A stretch of 63,653 nt of DNA from Methylobacterium sp. J-088 (GTDB taxonomy: Bacteria; Pseudomonadota; Alphaproteobacteria; Rhizobiales; Beijerinckiaceae): contig NZ_JAKSYH010000173.1 of NCBI RefSeq assembly GCF_022829295.1, forward strand, positions 1 to 63,653, written 5' to 3'. This document shows, piece after piece, positions 9,572-19,043 of this stretch; position 1 is the stretch's first letter, and every line of letters begins with the position of its first letter. A program made the translations under genes and the position numbers. A model generated the notes under the pieces. It made no database searches. It saw only the letters and a program-made list of their open reading frames with translations, and was not told the origin of the DNA.

Positions 9572-9711
9572 TCTCAACGCTGCGGAAAGAATCAAATCCG
9601 TTTTGCCGCCTTTTTCGCGGGTGCCAAGGGGTCTACCGAGGGGAACTCAAATAATTTTCACCTGCCGTTCGATTTATTCTGACGGCTGGCGCCCCACCCC
9701 AGGAGACAGCC

Positions 9712-11865
9712 ATGTCGAAGCTCGTCGTCGCGGAGGACCTCCGCACCTTCCTGGCCGAGGAGGCGCTGCCCGGAACCGGGATCTCGGCCGAATCCTTCTG
9801 GTCGGGTTTCGCCGCAGTCGTGCGGGATCTCGCGCCGCGCAACCGGGCGTTGCTCGACCGGCGCGACGGCCTACAGGCCGACATCGATTCCTGGCACCGC
9901 GACCATCGCGGCCAGCCGCACGACCCGGCCGCCTACGCGGCCTACCTGACCCGGATCAGCTACCTCCAGCCGGAACCCGGCGCCGTCCGCGTGACCACCG
10001 AGAACGTGGATGCGGAGATCGCCGACATCGCCGGCCCGCAGCTCGTGGTGCCGATCTCGAACGCCCGCTACGCGCTCAACGCCGCCAATGCCCGCTGGGG
10101 TAGCCTCTACGACGCCCTCTACGGCACCGACGCGATCCCGCAGGACGGCGACCTTGAGCCCGGCAAAGGCTTCAACCCGGCCCGTGGCGCCGCCGTGGTG
10201 GCCAAGACCAAGGCCTTCCTCGACGCGACCGCGCCGCTCAGCGTCGGCTCCTGGGCCGATGCCGTCGGCTTCTCCGTGACGGGCGGGCGCCTCGCGGTTG
10301 ACCTCGGCGCGGGCCGCAGCGCCGGCCCGACCGGCTCGGCCGCCTTCGCGGGCTATACCGGCACGCCTGAGGCGCCGACCGCGCTCTTGCTGCGCCACAA
10401 CGGCCTGCACATCGAGATCGTCATCGACCGGACGAGCCCGATCGGCCGCACCGACCCGGCCGGCATCGCCGACGTGGTGCTGGAATCAGCCCTCTCGACC
10501 ATCATGGACATGGAGGATTCGGTCGCCGCCGTGGATTCGGCCGACAAGGTCGCGGTCTACCGGAGCTGGCTCGGCCTGATGCGCGGCGACCTCGTCGCCA
10601 AGCTGTCCAAGGGCGGCCGCATTGTCGAGCGACGTCTCGCGGAAGACCGGACCTACACGGCCCCCGATGGCGGCAGCCTGACTCTGCCGGGGCGGTCGCT
10701 GATGCTGGTGCGGCATGTCGGCCACCACATGTACACCGACGCTGTCACCCTCGATGGCGCCGAGATCCCCGAGACGATCCTCGACGCGGCGGTGACCGCG
10801 CTGATCGCCCGGCACGACCTCGACGGCGCCCGGCGCAACAGCCGGACCGGCTCGGCCTACATGGTCAAGCCGAAGCTGCACGGGCCGGAGGAGGTCGCCT
10901 TCGCGGTGGAGCTGTTTGGCCGGGTCGAGGCTTTGGTCGGGCTGGCGCCGCGGACGCTCAAAATCGGCGTGATGGACGAGGAGCGGCGCACGACGCTCAA
11001 CCTCAAGGCGGCGATTGCGGCGGCCTCCGACCGGCTGTTCTTCATCAACACCGGCTTCCTCGACCGGACCGGCGACGAGATCCACACCTCCCTGGAGGCC
11101 GGGCCGGTGGTCCGCAAGGATGCCATGAAGGCGACCGCCTGGATCCAGGCCTACGAGGACGGCAACGTCGATGCCGGCCTCGCCTGCGGTCTGCCGGGCC
11201 ACGCCCAGATCGGCAAGGGCATGTGGGCCGCCCCCGACCGGATGGCCGCGATGCTCGACGCCAAGGGCGCCCATCCGGAGGCCGGCGCCAACACCGCCTG
11301 GGTCCCGTCTCCCACCGCAGCGACGCTGCACGCGCTGCACTACCATCAGGTCGATGTCCGCGCCCGTCAGGCGGACCTCGCCGGCCGGGCGCCCGCAACC
11401 CGCGCCGCCATGCTGACCCTGCCGCTGGCCGAGGGTCCGTTCGCGCCGGAAGCGGTGCGGGAGGAACTCGACAACAACTGCCAGGGGATCCTGGGCTACG
11501 TGGTCCGCTGGATCGACCAGGGCGTCGGCTGCTCGAAGGTGCCCGACATCCACGAGGTCGGCCTGATGGAGGACCGCGCCACCCTACGGATCTCCAGCCA
11601 GCACATCGCCAACTGGCTGCGCCACGGGATCGTCGACCGGGATCAAGTGGAGGAAGCGCTCCGGCGGATGGCCGGCGTGGTCGACCGCCAGAACGCGGGC
11701 GACCCGGCCTACCGGGCGATGGCGCCGGCCTTCGACGGGCCGGCCTTCCGGGCCGCGCAGGCGCTCATCTTCGAGGGCGCCAGCCAGCCGAACGGCTACA
11801 CCGAGTTCGTGCTGCACCGGTTCCGTAGGGAGGCCAAACGCGAAGCCAACGGCCGCACGGCCTGA
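9712..11865 (+). CDS. glcB: malate synthase G
   Basis: 717 aa malate synthase (isoform G length is about 720), condensing glyoxylate with acetyl-CoA to malate. Family signatures include [17 protein letters not shown] (about 259-275), [11 protein letters not shown] (about 334-344) and a C-terminal region ending in [15 protein letters not shown] precedes the ATG by about six bases. It lies opposite a LysR gene and ends at a strong hairpin. It serves the glyoxylate cycle or glycolate use. Some methylotrophs assimilate through malyl-CoA instead of a true malate synthase, so its presence suggests capacity to grow on two-carbon compounds by the standard route. Confidence 0.95.
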   Translation: MSKLVVAEDLRTFLAEEALPGTGISAESFWSGFAAVVRDLAPRNRALLDRRDGLQADIDSWHRDHRGQPHDPAAYAAYLTRISYLQPEPGAVRVTTENVDAEIADIAGPQLVVPISNARYALNAANARWGSLYDALYGTDAIPQDGDLEPGKGFNPARGAAVVAKTKAFLDATAPLSVGSWADAVGFSVTGGRLAVDLGAGRSAGPTGSAAFAGYTGTPEAPTALLLRHNGLHIEIVIDRTSPIGRTDPAGIADVVLESALSTIMDMEDSVAAVDSADKVAVYRSWLGLMRGDLVAKLSKGGRIVERRLAEDRTYTAPDGGSLTLPGRSLMLVRHVGHHMYTDAVTLDGAEIPETILDAAVTALIARHDLDGARRNSRTGSAYMVKPKLHGPEEVAFAVELFGRVEALVGLAPRTLKIGVMDEERRTTLNLKAAIAAASDRLFFINTGFLDRTGDEIHTSLEAGPVVRKDAMKATAWIQAYEDGNVDAGLACGLPGHAQIGKGMWAAPDRMAAMLDAKGAHPEAGANTAWVPSPTAATLHALHYHQVDVRARQADLAGRAPATRAAMLTLPLAEGPFAPEAVREELDNNCQGILGYVVRWIDQGVGCSKVPDIHEVGLMEDRATLRISSQHIANWLRHGIVDRDQVEEALRRMAGVVDRQNAGDPAYRAMAPAFDGPAFRAAQALIFEGASQPNGYTEFVLHRFRREAKREANGRTA

Positions 11866-11873
11866 GTTGCTAC

Positions 11874-11906
11874 CTCTGCCGCGGACAGAGATGTGCCGCG
11901 GCAGAG
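11874..11906 (+). terminator. hairpin after malate synthase
   Basis: A perfect 11-bp inverted repeat (CTCTGCCGCGG with CCGCGGCAGAG) with an 11-base loop, starting nine bases after the glcB stop codon. There is no T-tract, so it is a terminator or mRNA-stabilising stem-loop. Confidence 0.6.
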
Positions 11907-12108
11907 TCTGCCCTCAATTGCGACCGTCTCTCGGTCGTCCGGGATGATAAAGGTCCGCCTTGCCACTGCCTTCCACGCTCAAGGCATACGGTGATCGTCT
12001 CGATCCGGGATCGCGCATGGAAACAGCCCCGCGCGGCTGGGCAGGCGAGGCTGAGGTATCTCGGCCCGAGATGGTAGTTAGATCCGCCTAGCTGGCGAGC
12101 TGTTCCAG

Positions 12109-12381
12109 TCAGCGATGCGGCTGATGTCGACGCTGCGTGGCATGTCGCGAGGCGACCTCCGTACGTCGACGGGCAGCCCGGACGCGCTCGATATCAACCA
12201 TACCGATCGGATGCGGGGGCGCCTCTCGGGTAAAAGGCATGTGGCTGCGAACGTCGCCGTAATAGTCCGCTCCACTCATGCCGAACGCACCGGCTACGAC
12301 AGGCCCCCCGATGGCAGGCTCTTCAGCAGCGGCGTCTGTGACAATGATGGCGAGAAAGGCAACGGCGAAGATCGAGCGCAT
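12109..12381 (-). CDS. small secreted hypothetical protein
   Basis: 90 aa protein with a clear signal peptide (MRSIFAVAFLAIIVTDAAA, cleavage before EEP) followed by a short polar mature part ending in a His/Arg/Gln-rich tail. Unknown function; probably periplasmic. An in-frame GTG at 12396 could add five residues; neither start has a strong ribosome site. Confidence 0.5.
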   Translation of the reverse strand: MRSIFAVAFLAIIVTDAAAEEPAIGGPVVAGAFGMSGADYYGDVRSHMPFTREAPPHPIGMVDIERVRAARRRTEVASRHATQRRHQPHR

Positions 12382-12560
12382 GCCAGGAAGAGGCACAGCC
12401 GCTCGGAGCTACGCAAGAACGTCGAGATAACGATATCGTAGGTCCCTGAAACGACGAACAGCGACGCGGCCAGCTCGGGGATGCCTAGGTGGGCGAGATC
12501 CTGGCCTAGCGCTTGGTCGTTCCGTCGGTCTGCGTGGGTTCCAGCGCCATTGAGAGTGCC

Positions 12561-12686
12561 ATGCCACTCGTGTTCGACCGCCTGACCAAATTCCTGAGGC
12601 ATCGCACAGGCATCGAGCTCAACGAGCGCGAGGTAGCGCGGTTTGAGCTGGATAAGCTCGTAGTCAGTGCCCCAGTTTCGGCTTAG
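12561..12686 (+). CDS. possible small protein (41 aa)
   Basis: A short frame beginning MPLVFDRLTKFLRHRTGIEL and rich in charged, helix-forming residues (NEREVARFELDKL), preceded by GAGAG four bases before the ATG. Its sequence looks more protein-like than random frames in this GC-rich DNA. Its last 23 bases run antisense to the end of the next gene. Not recognised; treat as a candidate. Confidence 0.35.
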   Translation: MPLVFDRLTKFLRHRTGIELNEREVARFELDKLVVSAPVSA

Positions 12687-12924
12687 CGCCGGCGAACGAT
12701 GCAAGGCCATCCACCTCCACCATCGCCAAGAAAGCTCGATAGGCATCCTGTTCGGTATCGAAGCGCTCATGCCAGCGGGTGCAGCCCCCCGATATGCTGA
12801 CCACCTCCATTCGCCAGGCATCCCGCGTGCCGGCGGTGCGATAGATCTCGACATCGACGGTGATGTCACCGCGAGTGAATTTCCCCGACAACGGGGAGTG
12901 CTCGAAATCGCAATCGTCTTCCAT
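12664..12924 (-). CDS. conserved-type hypothetical protein
   Basis: 86 aa cytoplasmic protein of alternating strands (DITVDVEIYRT, WRMEVVSISGG) and a C-terminal helix (DAYRAFLAMVEVDG). The composition matches small alpha/beta proteins common in Methylobacterium-type genomes. The ATG at 12924 (MEDDCDFEHS) is preferred over 13026, where the extra N-terminus is low-complexity Arg/Cys. Function unknown. Confidence 0.55.
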   Translation of the reverse strand: MEDDCDFEHSPLSGKFTRGDITVDVEIYRTAGTRDAWRMEVVSISGGCTRWHERFDTEQDAYRAFLAMVEVDGLASFAGAKPKLGH

Positions 12925-13145
12925 GTGAATGAGCCTAAGGAACGCTTCGCCCTCACAGCTTCCTATATGCAATGAGCAACGCCATCGCGCGAGCGGCCTA
13001 CAGCGCCGCCTCTCGATAGCGTCCACCCCTTTCGAACGCGACTGACGGGCAAGCGGCGGTATCCGATCTGTGCGCCTGTCACGCCCTCAATTTCCTTTGC
13101 ACAACCCTCGTCGGCTCTGTCGCTCGGGCCATTCCTGACAGGGGA

Positions 13146-13478
13146 CCAGGACAGTTTGCCGGTGCAGTTGGGGCCCTCCGTCAAAGTGGCGTGCGCCTGA
13201 TCGATCTCGGCTGCATGCAGATCAACCACCATTTCCATGGCGGGAAGTTCAGCTCGGTCGAGGCCATGATCGACCCGCATGCGAATGTCGAATACGCGAC
13301 CCAGTTCCTCAAGGAACTGAAGCAGCGGGAGGGCAGCTGGACCCTGGCGGTGGCGCGCTACCACGCCGGGCCGAACAACAACGCGGCCCAGAAGGTCTAT
13401 ATCTGCCGGGTGATGACCAACATGGTCGCGACGGGCTTCGGGCAATGGACCCCGGCCGCGGCTCGGTTCTGCCGATGA
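13146..13478 (+). pseudogene. lytic transglycosylase (SLT) C-terminal remnant
   Basis: The translated sequence carries the second half of an SLT/lysozyme-like domain: DLGCMQINHHFHG, DPHANVEYATQFLKEL, WTLAVARYHAGP and NMVATGFGQWTP. These match small periplasmic or VirB1-like transglycosylases. The N-terminal half with the catalytic Glu (ESG-type motif) and any signal peptide is missing, and the frame upstream of 13146 shows no similarity. Similarity begins at GQFAGAVGALRQSGVR. It is most likely a decayed gene; a GTG at 13191 could still start a 95 aa inactive product. Confidence 0.7.
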
Positions 13479-13490
13479 GCCCGGCCGGGC

Positions 13491-13901
13491 TCACAGACCC
13501 CGACAGCGTCCGGCAGTGACCTTGACCTCCGTGCGATCCTCGGGGTTCAGCTGCGCCTCAACGAAGTTCAGCGTGTTGAGATCGATCAGGAAGAAGTAGA
13601 CGCCGTTCTGGCACTTGATCGTGTTGCGCGGCACCCGCTCGTTCAGCCGCGGTGATGCGGGCTGGCACTCGTAATAATCCGAGCGCCCGGCCGAGATCAC
13701 GGTGAGCAGGCCGCCGCTGGAGACCAGCGAGAAGGTGCGGGCCTTGCGCGGTTGCGGCTTCGCGCCCTCCGGTAGGCTGGGGGTTGCGAAATCGATCGCC
13801 GCGTCTTCGGTGCACGTCAGGGGGCGACGCAGCTGGGCCGCCGATGGTGCGATGGTCAGCAGGAGCAGCGCACCGGCGAGCGCGACCCGGTCGGCGATCA
13901 T
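13491..13901 (-). CDS. secreted hypothetical protein
   Basis: 136 aa protein with a signal peptide (MIADRVALAGALLLLTIAPS, cleavage after SAA) and a compact mature domain with three cysteines (LTCTEDA, YYECQP, TIKCQNG) and a fourth near the end. Probably periplasmic. The frame runs to 13919; MIADRV at 13901 gives the cleaner signal peptide. Function unknown. Confidence 0.6.
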   Translation of the reverse strand: MIADRVALAGALLLLTIAPSAAQLRRPLTCTEDAAIDFATPSLPEGAKPQPRKARTFSLVSSGGLLTVISAGRSDYYECQPASPRLNERVPRNTIKCQNGVYFFLIDLNTLNFVEAQLNPEDRTEVKVTAGRCRGL

Positions 13902-14202
13902 CGGTCCACCATTCGTCACGCGTGGGTCGTTTCGACCGACACGCTAGACCGTTGTCCTCCGGTGTAAATGCCGAACGTTCGGCCGACCGGTGCAATCAAC
14001 AGTTTCACCGCCCTATTCGCGGTCATCGACCCCGCGCCGGGCAGTGGATCCGGGTTTCCGGGCGGCATTCGTCGGTTGAAGCAGGCTGGCAGAAGCCAAC
14101 CGTGCCGTCTGCGCCCATCCGATCGGATCGTCCGTGCGGGTAACCAATTTACGGCGGGCCATGTTACGGGTCAGCGCCGGGTCCGGCTCGGCTCAGAGCA
14201 CC
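13902..14202. other. intergenic stretch, nothing recognised
   Basis: About 300 bases between two minus-strand small genes. It presumably contains the promoter of the 13491-13901 gene; no RNA gene or repeat is visible. Confidence 0.4.
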
Positions 14203-14454
14203 CTAATCGTCGGCCTCGTCCGGATTGTCGTTGGCCGCACGATCGTCATCGGGCCGCGCCGCGATCGCGAAGCCGATTTCCATCAGAAGCAGGCGGGACA
14301 GGAGCTGCATCGCAGGCGTGCCATGAGAGCACATCAGCTGGTGGGTGCGGATGGCGGCTCTCACCATGCGGTCAAAACCGGCATCGTCTGGCATTGCGAT
14401 GCCATACCCCGATCGATCGCCAAACCACAACCTCAGCTTTACGCGCCGCTTCAA
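14203..14454 (-). CDS. small hypothetical protein
   Basis: 83 aa protein: a basic start (MKRRVKLRLWFGDRSGYG), a central helix with Met/Leu (MQLLSRLLLMEIGFAIA) and an acidic tail (ANDNPDEADD). The composition is plausible for a real small protein, but no family is recognised and the ribosome site is weak. Confidence 0.4.
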   Translation of the reverse strand: MKRRVKLRLWFGDRSGYGIAMPDDAGFDRMVRAAIRTHQLMCSHGTPAMQLLSRLLLMEIGFAIAARPDDDRAANDNPDEADD

Positions 14455-14563
14455 TAATTCCCGCAGAAACAGAGGGGCGGAGCGGTATCCACGGACGCGA
14501 AACCGCGTGGCGCGAGCCGCGCACCAGGATCCGCCACGGAGCGCTACGGAGCGCTACGGCGCG

Positions 14564-15169
14564 CTACGGCGCGGCCGGTATCGGGGCGGCTGCGAAGGTC
14601 GGGATGGAGACGGACGCCACCGTGTCGGGCTTGGTGTCAGGCTTGATGTCAGGCTTGGCCGTGCGCGTGTTGCGCTTCTCGTAAAAGGCGTTGCCGCCGG
14701 CGACGGCCACGTAATGCATGTTGCCGTAGGGGTAGTGCCGCCCGGCGGTGTGGAAATACATCGCCTTGCCGACCTGCGGGTGGCGCTCGCCCGCCAGGAC
14801 GGCGTCGGTGGCGTCGGCGACCTTCTGCAGGTCTTTCTCCTGCATCGGCTTGGTCAGGACCCCCGCGGCGAACTGTCCGGGCTGGCCGACCACCGCGCAG
14901 ATGCCGCCGGGGAAGATCGCGTTCTCCAGCCGGTTCATCACGACGGTGCCGACCGCGATCAGCCCGCCCGCGTCGCTCCGGTTCGATTCGAAGTACATGG
15001 CGCGGCCCAGGCAATCCCGTTCGGCATCGCTGACCGCCAGCGGCGCTGCGTGGCCGGAAATCGAGCCCGTCGTGAGCACCGGGGCGGACGTGTTGCACGC
15101 ACCGAGGCCGCAGGCTGCGGCCGCCACCATCAGGACAGGACCGATTCTCGTCCGCTCGCTACCCTGCAT
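14564..15169 (-). CDS. cell wall hydrolase, SleB-like, lipoprotein
   Basis: 201 aa predicted outer-membrane lipoprotein with peptidoglycan hydrolase (Hydrolase_2/SleB) domain. The lipobox is GLGAC with Cys at 25. The domain (about 45-165) shows CLGRAMYFESNRSDAGG with the conserved Glu, then AVGTVVMNRLEN and KAMYFHTAGRHYPYGN. The C-terminal tail carries a KPDTKPDT repeat, visible at DNA level near 14630-14660. It likely acts in cell wall remodelling. It stands upstream of, and divergent from, the riboswitch-receptor unit. Confidence 0.8.
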   Translation of the reverse strand: MQGSERTRIGPVLMVAAAACGLGACNTSAPVLTTGSISGHAAPLAVSDAERDCLGRAMYFESNRSDAGGLIAVGTVVMNRLENAIFPGGICAVVGQPGQFAAGVLTKPMQEKDLQKVADATDAVLAGERHPQVGKAMYFHTAGRHYPYGNMHYVAVAGGNAFYEKRNTRTAKPDIKPDTKPDTVASVSIPTFAAAPIPAAP

Positions 15170-15389
15170 GCAGGTGTGCTCCGTGCTGTTTCAGCCGCGT
15201 CATGCCGTCCGGCGATTGCCGGCGCCCCGCCGCGACAGGGCGTCCCGCAAGCGTGACCGTACCTTCGCGGCGAGGATGTGGCAGGCGAGCCCGGCGCGAC
15301 GCGTCCGGTGGGACCGTCGCCGGAAGACCACAGGGGCGGACAACCGGCCCGGTCGTGTTGACGTCGGCTCCGTATCCGGCGGATGCTCG

Positions 15390-15562
15390 CCGCGACGGTT
15401 CCCCTCGGGGATCAAAAGGGAACGCGGTGCGGGCTTGCCCTAAACCGCGGCTGCCCCCGCAACTGTAAGCGGTGAGTCCTCTCGTCACCACGTCACTGGG
15501 CAGCCTCGCCCGGGAAGACGACGGGAGGGCGACGACCCGCGAGCCAGGAGACCTGCCGTCAG
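15390..15562 (+). promoter_or_regulatory. cobalamin (AdoCbl-type) riboswitch
   Basis: All main landmarks of the family are present in order: GGGAACGCGGTGC (about 15418), the core GCTGCCCCCGCAACTGTAAG (about 15449-15468), CACTGGG then CGGGAAGACG, and the closing B12 box GCCAGGAGACCTGCC at 15543-15557. GACGG (15394-15398) can pair with CCGTC (15556-15560) as the closing P1 stem. It lies about 120 bases before the TonB receptor start, so the receptor should be repressed when cobalamin is plentiful. A weak TTGACG at 15358 may be the promoter -35. Confidence 0.93.
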
Positions 15563-15680
15563 CCGTGGTCACACGCGAGGTCCATCGGACGGGGTGTTCC
15601 GGGGGATGCCAAGACGGCTGCCGTTGCAGCCGGCGCGGCCTCGTTCGCGGTGACGTGCCACTGCCGCCACCCGAGGTCCC

Positions 15681-17837
15681 GTGCCCCGTCCATCCGTGCG
15701 CTCTGCGCCGCCCCTCCTCGTCCTCGCCGCGTCGGCGGCCCTGATCGCAACGGCCGCGGCCCAAGAACCGGCACGTCCGCAGGCCGCCGCCGAGGCGCGG
15801 CTCGACGAAATCTCGGTCACGGCCGAAGGTGCCGCGCCTATTCCGACCGGCGGTCCGGCCGCGAATGCCGGCACCCTCGGTGGCGTGACCGGCATCGGCG
15901 GGCCGCTGCTCACGGTGGATTCGGCCAGCGCCGGCCTCATCACCGGGGCGCAGCTCAACAGCCGACCGGTGACCCGTCCCGGCGAGGTGCTGGAGGAGGT
16001 CCCCGGCCTGATCGTCACCCAGCATAGCGGAGAGGGGAAGGCCAACCAGTTCTTCCTGCGCGGCTTCAACCTCGATCATGGCACCGACATCGCCCTGTTC
16101 CTCGACGGCATGCCGCTCAACATGCGCACTCACGCCCACGGCCAGGGCTACGCCGACATCAACTTCCTGATCCCCGAGTTCGTCGGCGCGGTGGAATTCC
16201 ACAAGGGACCGTACTTCGTGCGCGACGGCGACTTCGCTTCCGCGGGCTCGGTGCGGATCGACTATCTCGACAGCGTGCAGAAGAACCTCGCGCTCACCTC
16301 GATCGGCGCGTTCGGCTACAAGCGCGCGCTGAGTATCGCCTCGGCCCCGCTCGGGGAGGGCAATCTCCTCGTCGCCGCCGATGCGCAGGTCTATGACGGG
16401 CCCTGGACCGTGCCGGATGCGTTGCGCAAGATCAGCACGGTCGCCCGTTACAGCCAGGGAACGGCGCTGGACGGGTTCTCGGTCACCGGCATGGCCTACG
16501 CGGCGCGGTGGACCGCCACCAACCAGATCCCCGAACGCGCCGTCGTATCGGGGCTGATCGGCCGCTACGGCACGCTCAACCCGACCGATGGCGGCGACAC
16601 CTCACGGTTCTCCCTGTCGAGCCGGTTCAGCGCGACGGACGATACCGGCATCACCCGGGTCTCCGCCTACGTGATCCGCTCGCAGCTCAACCTGTTCAAC
16701 GACTTCACCGACTTCCTCAACGACCCGGTCAACGGCGATCAGTTTCACCAACTCGACCAGCGGATCATCGGCGGCGGCGAGGCGCTGCACATCTTCCAGG
16801 GCGACCTGTTCGGGATGCCGATGGAGAACGAGATCGGCGTCCAGACCCGCACGGATTCGATCCGGGTCGGCCTGTTCAACACGATGAACCGGCAGTACCG
16901 CTCCGGCGTGCTCGACGACCGGGTGCTGGAGACCAGCGGGGCCTTCTACGCCGACAACCGCGTGCGCTGGACCGACTGGCTGCGCACCAGCCTCGGCTTC
17001 CGGGCCGATGGGTACTCTGCCCGAGTCCTCTCCGACACGCCGGCCAATTCCGGCCGCGCCCGCGACGGGATCGTCAACCCGAAGCTCGGCCTGACGCTGG
17101 GGCCGTGGTTCGACACCGAGCTCTACGCGAATTACGGCGGCGGCTTCCACTCGAACGACGTGCGCGGCGTGACCGCCACGATCGATCCGACATCGTCGCT
17201 GTTCAACACCACCCGCTCGCCGTTCCTGGTGCCCTCGACCGGCTACGAGATCGGCCTGCGCAACCGCTCGATCGCCGGGCTCACGACGAGCCTCGCCCTG
17301 TTCCGGCTCGATTTCGCCTCCGAGAACCTGTTCCAGGGCGACACCGGCACCACGGAGCCGAGCCGCCCGACCCGGCGCTTCGGTGTGGAATGGACCAACC
17401 GTTACGCGGTGACGCCCTGGCTGTCGCTCGAAGGTGATCTGACGATCACCAATGCCCGCTTCTCGGACGACGATCCCGTGGGCAACCGGGTCCCGGAGGC
17501 CCCCACCACCATCGCGTCGGCGGGCGTCACGTTCGGCGAGCCGCTGGGTTGGTTCGGGTCGCTCCGCTTCCGCTACTTCGGACCGCGCCCGTTGATCGAA
17601 GACAATTCGATCCGCTCGCGTCAGACCGCGCTCTTCAACGGCCGAATCGGCTACGCCTTCGAGAACGGCGTCAGCGTGTCCCTGGATGTGCTCAACCTGA
17701 CGAACAGCAAGTCCGACCAGATCACCTACGCGTACGTCTCGCGCCTGCCCGGCGAGCCGGCCGAGGGGCTGATCGACCGCGTGTTCCATCCTGTCGAGCC
17801 CACGGCGGTGCGGCTCACCATCGCCGGGCGGTTCTGA
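15681..17837 (+). CDS. TonB-dependent receptor, probably cobalamin or corrinoid uptake
   Basis: 718 aa outer-membrane receptor. It has a signal peptide (about 1-28, ending ATAAAQ), a TonB-box-like EISVTAEG just after it, and a plug domain (about 90-190) with RPGEVLEEVPGLIVTQHSG, FFLRGFNLDHGTDIALFLDG and EFHKGPY. A 22-strand barrel follows, ending in a terminal Phe (IAGRF), the normal outer-membrane sorting signal. The start is GTG with GAGG five bases upstream. The cobalamin riboswitch in its leader is the only evidence for substrate; the sequence does not look like classic BtuB. No btuFCD or tonB gene is adjacent. Confidence 0.88.
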   Translation: MPRPSVRSAPPLLVLAASAALIATAAAQEPARPQAAAEARLDEISVTAEGAAPIPTGGPAANAGTLGGVTGIGGPLLTVDSASAGLITGAQLNSRPVTRPGEVLEEVPGLIVTQHSGEGKANQFFLRGFNLDHGTDIALFLDGMPLNMRTHAHGQGYADINFLIPEFVGAVEFHKGPYFVRDGDFASAGSVRIDYLDSVQKNLALTSIGAFGYKRALSIASAPLGEGNLLVAADAQVYDGPWTVPDALRKISTVARYSQGTALDGFSVTGMAYAARWTATNQIPERAVVSGLIGRYGTLNPTDGGDTSRFSLSSRFSATDDTGITRVSAYVIRSQLNLFNDFTDFLNDPVNGDQFHQLDQRIIGGGEALHIFQGDLFGMPMENEIGVQTRTDSIRVGLFNTMNRQYRSGVLDDRVLETSGAFYADNRVRWTDWLRTSLGFRADGYSARVLSDTPANSGRARDGIVNPKLGLTLGPWFDTELYANYGGGFHSNDVRGVTATIDPTSSLFNTTRSPFLVPSTGYEIGLRNRSIAGLTTSLALFRLDFASENLFQGDTGTTEPSRPTRRFGVEWTNRYAVTPWLSLEGDLTITNARFSDDDPVGNRVPEAPTTIASAGVTFGEPLGWFGSLRFRYFGPRPLIEDNSIRSRQTALFNGRIGYAFENGVSVSLDVLNLTNSKSDQITYAYVSRLPGEPAEGLIDRVFHPVEPTAVRLTIAGRF

Positions 17838-17924
17838 ACCGCGGCCCCGGCGGTGCAGGACGGTCGGGTGGAGACGAACGACCTGCGCGCCGGCCGGGTA
17901 ACCGGCCCAAGCCATCGGGCCGCA

Positions 17925-18767
17925 TCAATCGACCTTGTACAAGGCAACTTGCCCGATTCCGTCGAGGCCGATCTTCCGGGCGCTCGCGCGGGACAGATCG
18001 ATGGCGTACTTGCGCTTTATCTTGGTGCGCTCATTGGTACGATCGGTGATCTTCACGGTGACCGATCGGCCATTGGCCTTGTTGACGACCTTGAGCAACG
18101 TGCCGAAGGGCAACGTGTGATGCGCGGCCGTCAGCCTGTCGGGATTGTAGATCTCACCGCTCGCCGTCTTACCTTTGTGCTGATACCAACTCGCCCGGCC
18201 GCTCCCGATCAGCGTGGTTTTGCCGGCATCGGCATGCTGTTCGTCGGTCGATCCGGTCTGACGCGGCCGGTCCGTGCCTGCCGCTGCAGATTGCGACCCG
18301 TCGGAGGCTGAAGCGTCCTGGCCGCGTTGAACGGCCGGGAGATCCGTCCGCGCTGGGGCAATCTCGGTGGCTGGGTCGGTATGGCCCATCCTGTCCGCCC
18401 GGTCTTGCCTGTCCGCCCGATCTTGCCCGTCCGCCCGATCTTGCCCGTCCGCCCGGGCTTGGCCGAGCACGGGATCCGGTTCCGGCACGGACGGCCTCCC
18501 CGACGGATCAAACGACGTGGCTTCGGCGTGACCGGCCCTATCGGGTGTCGGTGCAAGCGGCGGCAACTTCGTCGTGAACTGGCGATACGTGAAGACGGGT
18601 ACTGGGCGCTTCAGACCGGCCGAGCGATCGACGGACTCTTGGCCCCAAGCCTCTGCCGCCTCAGCTCGGCCGATCCCGAGGTTGGGTACGAGGGATGCGG
18701 AGACGGCAAGCAGCATATGCGCCAGCCGACAGCGTTTTTGGCCAACCGACCCGATCATGGCCTTCAC
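17925..18767 (-). CDS. rlpA: septal ring lytic transglycosylase RlpA-like protein
   Basis: 280 aa exported protein with a double-psi beta-barrel domain at the C-terminus (about 190-278): GRASWYQHKGKTASGE, LTAAHHTLPFGT, VTVKITDRTN, AIDLSRASARKIGL. RlpA cleaves glycan strands lacking stem peptides and helps daughter-cell separation. The N-terminus has an export signal (hydrophobic around residues 15-35). The middle is a long low-complexity linker with a four-fold 6-residue repeat (ADGQDR type). There is no C-terminal SPOR domain. The family is solid; enzyme activity is not assured. Confidence 0.85.
   Translation of the reverse strand: MKAMIGSVGQKRCRLAHMLLAVSASLVPNLGIGRAEAAEAWGQESVDRSAGLKRPVPVFTYRQFTTKLPPLAPTPDRAGHAEATSFDPSGRPSVPEPDPVLGQARADGQDRADGQDRADRQDRADRMGHTDPATEIAPARTDLPAVQRGQDASASDGSQSAAAGTDRPRQTGSTDEQHADAGKTTLIGSGRASWYQHKGKTASGEIYNPDRLTAAHHTLPFGTLLKVVNKANGRSVTVKITDRTNERTKIKRKYAIDLSRASARKIGLDGIGQVALYKVD
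18392..18463. repeat. four tandem 18-bp repeats inside rlpA
   Basis: Four consecutive units of the type TGTCCGCCCGATCTTGCC, differing at one to three positions, encode ADxQDR units in the RlpA linker. Being in frame, the number can vary without breaking the gene. Confidence 0.85.
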
Positions 18768-19043
18768 CGAAGATTATCCATACCTGCGGTGGGCATAAAT
18801 CGTTACGGGCAATACAGTTCCCAATGACTGATAAAGGCGCCGAATTTTAGAGCTCTGAACTTTCAGATCTGCATCTACAGTCAAGCCTGATCGCTGTTTG
18901 CATGGCGATGCAGGTCAACTCGCCGAACCGCGTCTCGCTCGATGGCGCGGCCAGCCGCGGCCACGGCTTGAAACGCCCGTCGGGCCACGCGCGGTCCAGG
19001 CGTCCGGGACGGGGGGCTTGGCGTCGGAACCCGAGGATAGCTC

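Noticed and set aside
18392..18463. CRISPR-like repeat
   Set aside because: Units are directly adjacent without spacers and encode part of RlpA.
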